Origin: UBA4416 sp040386075
GTDB lineage: Bacteria > Bacteroidota > Bacteroidia > B-17B0 > Aurantibacillaceae
DNA: 64,000 nt
Reading direction: 5' to 3'
Assembly: GCA_040386075.1 (NCBI GenBank)
Contig: JAZKGE010000001.1
Span: forward strand, 1-64,000
The stretch's first letter is position 1; every line of letters begins with the position of its first letter. The translations under genes were made by a program, and so were the position numbers. Positions 17,004 to 24,871 of the stretch are shown one piece after another. The notes under the pieces are model-generated. The model was given only the letters and a program-made list of their open reading frames with translations. It made no database searches and was not told where the DNA came from.

Positions 17004-20000
17004 ATGATCTTCACTAAGAAACATAATTTCTTTTTTTTATACTTATTATTTATAAGTCAAATTGCCATATCTCAAACTTACAATTTCAAAAATTACAATA
17101 CTCCCGAAGGATTACCCCAATCACCGGTTTTAGCAATTTATCAGGATCACAAAGGTTTTATGTGGTTTGGAACCAATGGCGGTGGCGCCGGAAAATTTGA
17201 CGGAACAAAATTCACTACCATTTCTGATAATGATGGTTTAATAAACAATGTTGTTTTTTCGATCAACGAAAATCATAAGAACGAACTGGTATTTGGTACC
17301 AGTAAAGGACTAAGTGTTTATAACGGCTTTACCTTTAGGAACTATAACGAAAAGCATGGCTTGAACAACAGCTGGGTTTTTAAAACGCTTCAAGACAATG
17401 ATAAAACATGGATCGGTACTCAGGAAGGTGTTTATATTTTACAGGGCGAAAAGATCAGGCGTTTTTCATTCGATAAAGTTTTAGATAAGGCATCTGCTTT
17501 TTCTATTTTTATTGACTCCAAAAAAAGAATCTGGTTTGGTACTATAAACAATGGTGCTATTTGCTATAACACTGCAGACAACTCATTTACTCATTTTGAT
17601 AATACAAATGGGTTACAGGAAAATTTTGTATTCTCGTTTGCTGAAAATTCGGCTCATGAAGTTTTGATCGGCACAGTAGGAGGCGTAAATATAGTTGGCC
17701 TTAATAATAAGATCCGAATTTGTGATTACATTCCCAATCAGTTTAATGTAGCATTCCGTAGCATTTTAGTTAATGCTAAAAATGAACAATGGTTTGGATC
17801 AGCATCTGATGGTTTATACAAGTATCATAACAATTATGTCACCAACTTTAACTTAACAAATGGGTTAACATATAATTCTATTATGTGCCTGTATACAGAT
17901 AGAGAAGAAAACCTTTGGATGGGAACAGATGGGTCTGGGATCTACAAATACCTTGGCGAACAATTTACTTCTTATTCAAAAGAAAACGGCTTACCCGAAA
18001 ACTATGTAAATGCTGTTTCCCAGGATAGTAAAGGTGCTTATTGGGTTGCATTAAGAAATAGCGGCCTTTCAAAAATTGAAGGAAAAACAGTCACCAATTA
18101 TGTAGTAAATAGAAATCGTCCAAATGAAATCCCTGATAATAATATTACCTCCATCCTTCCATTAGCTGATGGAAGAATATTTTTTGGTACGCTGGAAGGT
18201 TTATGTATATACGAGAATAACTCATTTAAAACCATTACCGATTTTGACTTCAGAAAAAAATATATTTTATCGCTCTATCAGGATAGTAAAAAAAATATAT
18301 GGATCGGCACCAACAATGGCCTTTTTAAATACACTGATGGAATTATTACTGATATTAAAGAGATCAACAGTCTTCAAAAGGAAGGCATTGAATTCCCTAT
18401 ATTTTGTGTAATTGAAGATAAGAATAATGCCATTTGGGTTGGAACCGAACATGGGATCATTCAATATGCCAACAAATCAGTTTCTTTCTTTAATGAGAAA
18501 ACTAATTTTGTGAATAAGAGGATTCTTTCGAGCATCATTGATTCGAAAAAGAATTTATGGATCGGAACTGAAGAAGGCCTTTATCAATATGATTATACTA
18601 CCTTCACTAAGATCTCACAAAAAAATGGTTTATCATCCAATGCCATCAATTTCTTACAAATGGATGATCACAACCGACTTATTGTTGGTTTAAATACAGG
18701 GATCGATCTATTAGACATCAATGATTATTATCAGCATAAAATAACCGTAAAACATTTCGGAAAGGATGACGGGTTACTGAACCTTGAATCTAATGGGAAT
18801 GCTGTTTTTAAAGATAAGGTCGGTCGTATTTTAATTGGCACCATTAGTGGATTAGAGATCTACGATCCCAAATTCGATAAGCAAAATCCAAAGGAGGCTA
18901 TTACAAATATCAATTCTGTTAAGCTATTTTTCGGGCAGGAAGATATTTTAAAGTTCTCAAAAAGCATCGATTCTTCATCCATGTTACCAACGAACCTGCA
19001 ACTGCCATTTAATAAAAATCACATTACATTTCAGTTCATCGGTATCAGCTTAACAGCTCCCGAAAAAGTAATGTATCAATACAAATTGGAAGGCTTGGCA
19101 AATGATGATTGGACTCCCCCTACCTCAAAAACAGAAGCCACCTACTCTTCCCTACCACCTGGTAAATATAAGTTTTTGGTAAAAGCTATGAATAATGATG
19201 GCTTATGGAATAAAGAACCTGTTGCTTATGAGTTCACAATTTCTCCGCCATGGTATAATACCTGGTGGTTTTACACTATTTGTATCATTACATTGATCGG
19301 AGGCATCTGGCTTTATAACTTTATTCACACTAAGAAATTAATTGCTGATAAACAAAAACTAGAGCGTACGGTTGATGAAAGAACTCACGAGTTACGTGAA
19401 GAGAAAGAAAAAGTTGAAATCATCAACAAAGAAGTGATCGAACAAAAAACCGTGATCGAGCACCACAACATGGAGATCATGGATAGTATCAAATATGCCA
19501 AAAATATCCAGGAGGCTTTATTACCTAATTTAAGCGAGATCAACAATCTGTTTAAAAATTGCTTTGTATTATATATGCCGAAGGATATAGTAAGTGGGGA
19601 TTTTTACTGGTTTGCACAAAACGGAGACACCCGCTTTATAGCGGCAGTAGATTGTACGGGACACGGTGTACCAGGAGCCTTTATGAGTATTGTTGGCAAT
19701 ACCTTGTTGAACGAGATCGTGAACGAGAAAAAAATTACTGCCCCCGGAGATATTTTACTGGAACTGCATAAAGGTGTAAAAATAGCCCTGAATCAAAATG
19801 CTAAAGAATTTGAAAGAAGAGATGGTATGGATATTACCCTGTGTGCTTTTAATTCAAACTCTAACGAAGTACAATATGCAGGTGCAAACAGGCCTTTATG
19901 GATCTATAGGAAGGGCCAGGGCTATGAATTAGAGATCATAAAAGCTACTAAATTCCCAATAGGCGGACTAGAGCTGGAAGAAAACAGGGTTTATCAAAAC

Positions 20001-20237
20001 CATACCATAACGGTAAACGAAGGTGATTGTTTATACTTATTCAGCGATGGTTATGCAGATCAGTTTGGTGGACCAAAAGGTAAAAAATTCATGCTCACTA
20101 ACCTTCAAAAAACGCTGTTAGATAACATTGAAAAACCAATGAATGTGCAGAAAGAAAACCTTACTGAAGCATTTATGGATTGGAAACGTGATGCCGAACA
20201 AATTGACGACGTTTTAGTGATTGGTATTAAGATCTGA
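17004..20237 (+). CDS. two-component-regulator-propeller sensor with SpoIIE phosphatase output
   Basis: 1077 residues. An upstream in-frame ATG at 16974 lies inside the terminator stem, so I chose the ATG at 17004, which gives a signal peptide (MIFTKKHNFFFLYLLFISQ). About twelve propeller repeats follow (~25-640, recurring 'DSKKNIWIGTNNGLFKY'), then a Y_Y_Y domain (~660-745), one membrane helix (~752-775), a coiled coil (~780-830) and a PPM/SpoIIE phosphatase (~850-1077). Metal-binding motifs are intact: 'VSGDFYWF', 'VDCTGHGVPGAFMS', 'DGMDITLC', 'LFSDGYADQFGG' and 'QIDDVLVIGI'. By family knowledge it senses a periplasmic signal and dephosphorylates a cytosolic STAS-type partner. No adjacent kinase or antagonist is present. 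Confidence 0.9.
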   Translation: MIFTKKHNFFFLYLLFISQIAISQTYNFKNYNTPEGLPQSPVLAIYQDHKGFMWFGTNGGGAGKFDGTKFTTISDNDGLINNVVFSINENHKNELVFGTSKGLSVYNGFTFRNYNEKHGLNNSWVFKTLQDNDKTWIGTQEGVYILQGEKIRRFSFDKVLDKASAFSIFIDSKKRIWFGTINNGAICYNTADNSFTHFDNTNGLQENFVFSFAENSAHEVLIGTVGGVNIVGLNNKIRICDYIPNQFNVAFRSILVNAKNEQWFGSASDGLYKYHNNYVTNFNLTNGLTYNSIMCLYTDREENLWMGTDGSGIYKYLGEQFTSYSKENGLPENYVNAVSQDSKGAYWVALRNSGLSKIEGKTVTNYVVNRNRPNEIPDNNITSILPLADGRIFFGTLEGLCIYENNSFKTITDFDFRKKYILSLYQDSKKNIWIGTNNGLFKYTDGIITDIKEINSLQKEGIEFPIFCVIEDKNNAIWVGTEHGIIQYANKSVSFFNEKTNFVNKRILSSIIDSKKNLWIGTEEGLYQYDYTTFTKISQKNGLSSNAINFLQMDDHNRLIVGLNTGIDLLDINDYYQHKITVKHFGKDDGLLNLESNGNAVFKDKVGRILIGTISGLEIYDPKFDKQNPKEAITNINSVKLFFGQEDILKFSKSIDSSSMLPTNLQLPFNKNHITFQFIGISLTAPEKVMYQYKLEGLANDDWTPPTSKTEATYSSLPPGKYKFLVKAMNNDGLWNKEPVAYEFTISPPWYNTWWFYTICIITLIGGIWLYNFIHTKKLIADKQKLERTVDERTHELREEKEKVEIINKEVIEQKTVIEHHNMEIMDSIKYAKNIQEALLPNLSEINNLFKNCFVLYMPKDIVSGDFYWFAQNGDTRFIAAVDCTGHGVPGAFMSIVGNTLLNEIVNEKKITAPGDILLELHKGVKIALNQNAKEFERRDGMDITLCAFNSNSNEVQYAGANRPLWIYRKGQGYELEIIKATKFPIGGLELEENRVYQNHTITVNEGDCLYLFSDGYADQFGGPKGKKFMLTNLQKTLLDNIEKPMNVQKENLTEAFMDWKRDAEQIDDVLVIGIKI

Positions 20238-20295
20238 TAACGTTTTTTAATGTATTACCTGTCGTTTTTTTACTTAAATTAGTGCTTTATTTTTT

Positions 20296-21384
20296 ATGAA
20301 AAATCAGTACTGTATTATAATGGCAGGTGGAGTTGGAACGCGTTTCTGGCCAATGAGTACCACCGGACATCCAAAACAATTTTTAGACATTCTTGGAACA
20401 GGCAGAACGCTTATTCAACAAACCTTTGACCGTTTTAAAGAATTATGTCCTGCGCAAAACATATATGTGGTTACCAGCGAATCTTATGAAGAACTGGTTG
20501 CCGAACAATTACCTGAACTTCCAAAAGAGAATATTCTTACCGAACCTTCCCGTAAAAATACGGCGCCCTGTGTGGCTTATGCGTCTTACAAGATCCATAA
20601 ACTAAATCCAAAAGCTATTACCGTAGTTGCTCCTTCTGATCATTTGATCACCAAAGAAGATACGTTTATCAAAGCTATTAAATCCTGTTTTGCTAAAGCA
20701 AAAAACGAAGATTGTTTAGTAACCTTAGGCATTAAACCATCCAGACCTGATACAGGATATGGTTACATCCAGTTTATAGATTCGCCGGTTGTTGAAAAAG
20801 ATAAACGCATGTACAAGGTAAAAACCTTTATCGAAAAGCCGGATCACGATATGGCCAAATTCTTTATGGAAAACGGCGACTTTTTATGGAATTCGGGCAT
20901 TTTTATCTGGAGTACCAAAAGCGTGATCAGTTCAATGGAACAAAACGACCCTGAATTGGCCAATGTATTTAAGGACGGAATTGAATTTTACAACACACCA
21001 AAAGAAAAGGCTTTTATTAAACAGGCGTACAACGTTTGCAAAAATATTTCTATTGATTATTCTTTAATGGAAAAAGCAAAGAATGTTTATGTACGTTCTT
21101 CCATTATTGGATGGAGTGATCTTGGCACCTGGGGATCGCTTTACACGCATATCAGGCACGATAAAGGCAGCAATGCCCTTGTTGGAAAAAACATCATGCA
21201 GTATGACTGCCATAACTGCGTAGTTCATGTGCCAAAAGATAAACTGGTAGTATTACAGGGTTTAAAAGATTATATTGTTGTTGAATCTGAAGGTGTGCTC
21301 ATGGTTTGTAAAAAACAGGATGAGCAGCAGATCAGGAATTTTGTAAACGACGTTAAAGTTCAAAAAGGAGATAAGTTCGTGTAA
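20296..21384 (+). CDS. manC: mannose-1-phosphate guanylyltransferase
   Basis: 362 residues, the short form without the phosphomannose isomerase domain. It forms GDP-mannose from GTP and mannose-1-phosphate. The nucleotide-binding signature is 'MAGGVGTRFWPMSTTGHPKQF', and downstream family motifs are 'VAPSDHLI', 'TGYGYIQF', 'FIEKPD', 'WNSGIFIW' and 'DLGTWGSLYTH'. It could feed mannose to the polyprenol-phosphate mannose synthase-like protein at 44780. It lies 3 nt before the MFS gene. Confidence 0.9.
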   Translation: MKNQYCIIMAGGVGTRFWPMSTTGHPKQFLDILGTGRTLIQQTFDRFKELCPAQNIYVVTSESYEELVAEQLPELPKENILTEPSRKNTAPCVAYASYKIHKLNPKAITVVAPSDHLITKEDTFIKAIKSCFAKAKNEDCLVTLGIKPSRPDTGYGYIQFIDSPVVEKDKRMYKVKTFIEKPDHDMAKFFMENGDFLWNSGIFIWSTKSVISSMEQNDPELANVFKDGIEFYNTPKEKAFIKQAYNVCKNISIDYSLMEKAKNVYVRSSIIGWSDLGTWGSLYTHIRHDKGSNALVGKNIMQYDCHNCVVHVPKDKLVVLQGLKDYIVVESEGVLMVCKKQDEQQIRNFVNDVKVQKGDKFV

Positions 21385-21387
21385 ACT

Positions 21388-22656
21388 ATGGAACTTAAAT
21401 CTCCGGGTAAAAACCTCAACAAACTGATCATTGTAGCCGCTTTGGGCTATTTTGTTGACATTTACGACCTGTTATTGTTTGGTGTTGAAAGATCGGATAG
21501 TCTGAATGAAATTCTAAGCGAACAATTTCCTCATATTTCGAATTGGGAAAAAAGCTTTCTTAATCCTATTTACGGAAAACTATTACTGAACTGGCAAATG
21601 TTCGGAATGCTTGTTGGTGGTATTTTTTGGGGCATATTAGGTGACAAGAAAGGACGTCTTTCTGTTCTGTTTGGTTCTATTTTAGTGTATTCTACTGCCA
21701 ATATTTTGAATGGTATGGTGCACAACACCGATACATATATGGTATTACGGTTTATTTCAGGCTTTGGTTTGGCAGGTGAATTGGGTGCCGGAATTACGCT
21801 GGTAAGCGAAAGTATGAGCAAAGAAAAACGTGGCTATGGAACTACCATTGTTGCCACCGTTGGTGTATTTGGAGCTGTAGTTGCCGGATTTATGGGCGAG
21901 GTTATCTCCGATTGGCGTTATTCATTTTATTTAGGTGGTGGTATGGGCTTAGCGCTTTTATTATTACGTATTGGTGTGTTTGAATCAGGTATGTTTGATC
22001 ATTTAAAAAAAGAAACGCATATTAAACGAGGAAACATTCTTCAACTTTTTTCGTCCAAAAAAAACCTTGCAAAATACCTCTGCATAATTTTTGTCACAGT
22101 ACCTGTTTGGTACGTTATGGGCACACTTGTTTTGTTTTCTCCCGAATTAGGTTACTCCCTTGGATTACCTGCCGGATCAATTAGTGCAGGCAGAGCTATT
22201 ATGTGTGCCTATGCAGGTATAACAATAGGAGATATTGCTTCAGGACTTATTAGCCAATGGCTTAAGTCAAGAAAAAAAGCATTGGGTTTATTTTTATCAC
22301 TCTCTGTAGTGGGTGTCGTTCTTTATTTCTTATATGGCGGAACTTCTATTCCTGTTTTTTACGGCATTGTTGTATTTATCGGCTTTGCCACAGGCTACTG
22401 GGCCGTATTCATCAGTACTGCTTCCGAATTATTCGGCACTAATATTCGTGCCACAGCAACTACAACTGCTCCTAATTTTGTACGGGGCTCAACTATTTTG
22501 ATCTCTCTTTTATTGAATTTTATCATTTCTGCTTTTGCGGTTGATAAGCTACTGGCCACTCAAATTACCGGAGCCATTATCTTTGGCATAGGATTTATTG
22601 CTCTTTATTTCTTAGAAGAAACTTTTGGAAAAGATCTGAATTATGTCGAAGAATAA
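21388..22656 (+). CDS. MFS transporter
   Basis: 422 residues with about 12 hydrophobic helices. The major-facilitator signature between TM2 and TM3 is 'GMLVGGIFWGILGDKKGRL'. TM4-5 has 'GFGLAGELGAGITLVSESM', typical of the sugar/metabolite-proton symporter group. The substrate cannot be inferred. The stop codon overlaps the following CoA-binding gene by 14 nt, so the two are translationally coupled. Confidence 0.85.
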   Translation: MELKSPGKNLNKLIIVAALGYFVDIYDLLLFGVERSDSLNEILSEQFPHISNWEKSFLNPIYGKLLLNWQMFGMLVGGIFWGILGDKKGRLSVLFGSILVYSTANILNGMVHNTDTYMVLRFISGFGLAGELGAGITLVSESMSKEKRGYGTTIVATVGVFGAVVAGFMGEVISDWRYSFYLGGGMGLALLLLRIGVFESGMFDHLKKETHIKRGNILQLFSSKKNLAKYLCIIFVTVPVWYVMGTLVLFSPELGYSLGLPAGSISAGRAIMCAYAGITIGDIASGLISQWLKSRKKALGLFLSLSVVGVVLYFLYGGTSIPVFYGIVVFIGFATGYWAVFISTASELFGTNIRATATTTAPNFVRGSTILISLLLNFIISAFAVDKLLATQITGAIIFGIGFIALYFLEETFGKDLNYVEE

Positions 22657-23011
22657 AACAACCGTTGTTGTGGGCGCATCGCCTAATACAAACAGATATA
22701 GCAACCGTGCCACCCTTAGTTTACAAAAACACGGACACACTGTTTATCCTGTAGGTATAAGAAACGGGAAAATAAATGGACTAGATATTATAACCGATAA
22801 GCCTGCTATTGAAAATGTGGATACTGTAACTTTATATGTCGGCCCTCATAACCAGCCGGCATGGATAGATTATATCATTTCTTTAAAACCAAAACGTATT
22901 ATTTTTAATCCCGGCACCGAAAATCGTGAATTTGAATCTCTGGCTGAAAGTACAGGCATAGAAGTTATACATGCCTGTACTTTAGTTCTATTATCTATTA
23001 ATCAATATTGA
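22643..23011 (+). CDS. CoA-binding domain protein (YccU-like)
   Basis: 122 residues, a single Rossmann-type CoA_binding domain. The N-terminal 'TTVVVGASPNTNRYSNRA' glycine loop and 'HTVYPVG' are characteristic. Small proteins of this family bind CoA but have no assigned reaction. It overlaps the MFS gene by 14 nt and its TGA overlaps the next ATG (TGATG), placing it in a tight manC-MFS-CoA-GNAT transcription unit. Confidence 0.8.
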   Translation: MSKNKTTVVVGASPNTNRYSNRATLSLQKHGHTVYPVGIRNGKINGLDIITDKPAIENVDTVTLYVGPHNQPAWIDYIISLKPKRIIFNPGTENREFESLAESTGIEVIHACTLVLLSINQY

Positions 23012-23460
23012 TGATAACATTTACCACTAAAACCTTTAATGAATTAAGCAATGTAGAACTATACCAGCTTCTTCAATTAAGGGCCGAAGTATTTGTAGTG
23101 GAACAAAATTGTCCATATTTGGATATGGATGATAAAGATCAAAAGTCATTTCATGTATTGGGTTATGATAATGATAAATTAGTGGCTTGTACACGTTTGG
23201 TTCCTGTAGGTATTTCTTATGATTTGGAGCCTTCTATCGGCCGAGTAGTAACTCATCCGTCCGTTAGGAGTTTGGGTTACGGAAAATTATTAATGGAATA
23301 CAGTATTGCCGAAACGAAAAAACGTTTTAACTCATCTGTTATTGTTATCGGTGCTCAATGCTACCTCGACAAATTTTATCAAAATTTAGGTTTTGTACCC
23401 GAAGGAGAAATGTACCTGGAAGACAACATCCCTCACATGACCATGAGGTTGGGTAAGTAG
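23011..23460 (+). CDS. GNAT family N-acetyltransferase (ElaA-like)
   Basis: 149 residues starting at the ATG at 23011, which overlaps the preceding stop; the in-frame TTG one codon earlier is less likely. ElaA signatures are 'YQLLQLRAEVFVVEQNCPY' near the N-terminus and 'IGRVVTHPSVRSLGYGKLL', which contains the acetyl-CoA pyrophosphate loop (R-x-x-G-x-G/A type). The substrate is unknown. Confidence 0.85.
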   Translation: MITFTTKTFNELSNVELYQLLQLRAEVFVVEQNCPYLDMDDKDQKSFHVLGYDNDKLVACTRLVPVGISYDLEPSIGRVVTHPSVRSLGYGKLLMEYSIAETKKRFNSSVIVIGAQCYLDKFYQNLGFVPEGEMYLEDNIPHMTMRLGK

Positions 23461-23461
23461 T

Positions 23462-23590
23462 TGAAATACGGATACAACAGATCAAACTGATTAACACAGA
23501 TAAAATCAGTTATGGTAACAGAAATCACTTTTTCACAATTAAAATAAAAAATCAGTGAAAATCCGTTCAATCTGTATCATCTGCGTTCCA
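23462..23590. repeat. imperfect inverted-repeat element in the intergenic region
   Basis: The left half (about 23467-23510: GGATACAACAGAT, then ACTGATT and ACAGAT) resembles the reverse complement of the right half (about 23551-23590: ATCAGTG, AATCCGTTCAATCTGTATC, CATCTGCGTTCC). I recall similar AATCTG(T)...CATCTGCGTTCC elements scattered through Bacteroidota genomes, but this is from memory. It lies downstream of the GNAT gene and upstream of the repressor promoter. Confidence 0.45.
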
Positions 23591-23680
23591 TTACAAAAAC
23601 AAAGGTTTTGCAAATAAGCGTATGCTTATCCACAAAACCCATGTCAACAACAAAACAAAAATTTAACAAAAATCTTTTAC

Positions 23681-23724
23681 AAACTTACTACTTAATGTAG
23701 TATATTCGTGCTACAATTTGTAGC
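23681..23724. promoter_or_regulatory. twin inverted-repeat operator of the LexA/CI-like repressor
   Basis: Two inverted repeats share the half-site CTAC/GTAG with 5-nt spacers: ACTAC-TTAAT-GTAGT (23687-23701) and GCTAC-AATTT-GTAGC (23710-23724). Their centres are 23 bp apart, about two helical turns. They flank a near-match -7 element (TATATTCG, 23701-23708) and lie directly before the repressor start at 23737, so autoregulation is likely. The 11-mer AAACTTACTAC (23681-23691) recurs exactly at 36551-36561. Confidence 0.65.
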
Positions 23725-23736
23725 AATTTAGAAATC

Positions 23737-24522
23737 ATGAGCAAAATTTTCAGTAACTTAAAATTCCTGCGTTTGCAAAAAGGCTTGTCGCAGGAGCAAT
23801 TAGCCGACAATTTAGGCATTACCCGTTCGCGCCTGGGAGCCTACGAGGAAAATCGTAATGAACCATCTATTGATCTGTTAATTGCGATCTCGGATTTTTT
23901 TCACATAGCAGTAGATGCTTTGGTTAGAGGTGATCTAACCAAAACCAATCTGGATGGCTTAATGAAAGTAGGAAAAAATCGTATGCTCTTTCCTGTAGTT
24001 ATTGATGAGGACGGAAGAGATGCCGTAGAACTAATACCATTAAAAGCCAGTGCTGGTTATTTAAGAGGTTATGCCGATCCGGAATACATGGAAAAATTAC
24101 CTCGCATGAAATTACCTTTCCTGCCTTCCGGTAAACACCGTGCTTTCCCTATCAAAGGGGATAGTATGCCACCAATTAAAGAAGGTTCATTTGTAGTAGC
24201 CAAATATCTCGATAGAATTGAAGATATTAAAAATGGCCAAACGTATATTGTGGTAACCAAAGAAGACGGGATCTCTTACAAACGTATTTTCAATGTTAAT
24301 ACAAAAAAAGGATTTTTGGAATGTCATTCCGATAATAAGATGTACCAGCCATTTAATGTTAACCTAAAAGATATTTTAGAAGTATGGGAATACACCTGCT
24401 GCATTAACATGACTGATTATAAAGAAGAAGAGTTGAATGTTGGAAGTATCATGAGCATGTTACGCAACCTTCAGGTTGAGATGGAAGTTATTAAAAAACA
24501 AGGTAAAAAACCGGTGTCTTAA
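23737..24522 (+). CDS. XRE-type HTH repressor with S24 (LexA/CI-like) self-cleavage domain
   Basis: 261 residues. An N-terminal XRE helix-turn-helix (~5-62, 'KGLSQEQLADNLGITRSRLG') is followed by a linker and an S24 peptidase domain (~100-220). The Ser-Lys dyad is visible: Ser143 in 'KGDSMPPI' and Lys182 in 'SYKRI'. A plausible Ala106-Gly107 scissile bond is in 'KASAGYLRGYADP'. By analogy with LexA, CI and UmuD, this would be a DNA-damage- or signal-inducible repressor inactivated by self-cleavage. The C-terminal ~40 residues are a family-specific helical tail. Its promoter carries two inverted repeats. Confidence 0.88.
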   Translation: MSKIFSNLKFLRLQKGLSQEQLADNLGITRSRLGAYEENRNEPSIDLLIAISDFFHIAVDALVRGDLTKTNLDGLMKVGKNRMLFPVVIDEDGRDAVELIPLKASAGYLRGYADPEYMEKLPRMKLPFLPSGKHRAFPIKGDSMPPIKEGSFVVAKYLDRIEDIKNGQTYIVVTKEDGISYKRIFNVNTKKGFLECHSDNKMYQPFNVNLKDILEVWEYTCCINMTDYKEEELNVGSIMSMLRNLQVEMEVIKKQGKKPVS

Positions 24523-24542
24523 CCCGGGAATATCATAAAAAC

Positions 24543-24575
24543 AAAGAAGGCTGTAAATAATTTACAGCCTTCTTT
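24543..24575. terminator. bidirectional terminator between convergent genes
   Basis: A perfect 15-bp stem (24543-24557 with 24561-24575) with a 3-nt loop. The flanks are T-rich on both strands (CGTTT on plus, GTTTTTATG on minus), so it can serve both the repressor gene and the opposing operon. Confidence 0.85.
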
Positions 24576-24603
24576 CGTTTAATTAAACTTATAATTCACG
24601 AAC

Positions 24604-24864
24604 TTATTTCGGTTTTCTTGCAGAAGGGACGTTTTCTGTATTCACCGGAAGCGTAGCTTCGCTTTCATTTTCTAAAGGCACCTCGCGAACGGTGGGATTA
24701 CGTGAACCTGAAACAAGCGTTGCTGTTGTTGGTACCTGAACAGGTGTATTTAAAGAATGATCAGGCTCAGTAACCTGTGCTTTTTTTTGAGATGAAACCG
24801 ACTGAGCATTCATATCAAAGCAACAGAACGAAGTGAAAAACACAATGGATATAATAACTTTCAT
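24604..24864 (-). CDS. small secreted hypothetical protein
   Basis: 86 residues. An N-terminal signal peptide (MKVIISIVFFTSFCCFDMNAQ) is followed by a low-complexity, Pro/Thr/Ser/Glu-rich tail that ends in basic residues (ARKPK). No recognisable domain. It is 7 nt downstream of the collagen-like gene and therefore likely the last gene of that operon. It might be an accessory or exported small protein, but I cannot assign a role. Confidence 0.6.
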   Translation of the reverse strand: MKVIISIVFFTSFCCFDMNAQSVSSQKKAQVTEPDHSLNTPVQVPTTATLVSGSRNPTVREVPLENESEATLPVNTENVPSARKPK

Positions 24865-24871
24865 GATGATA

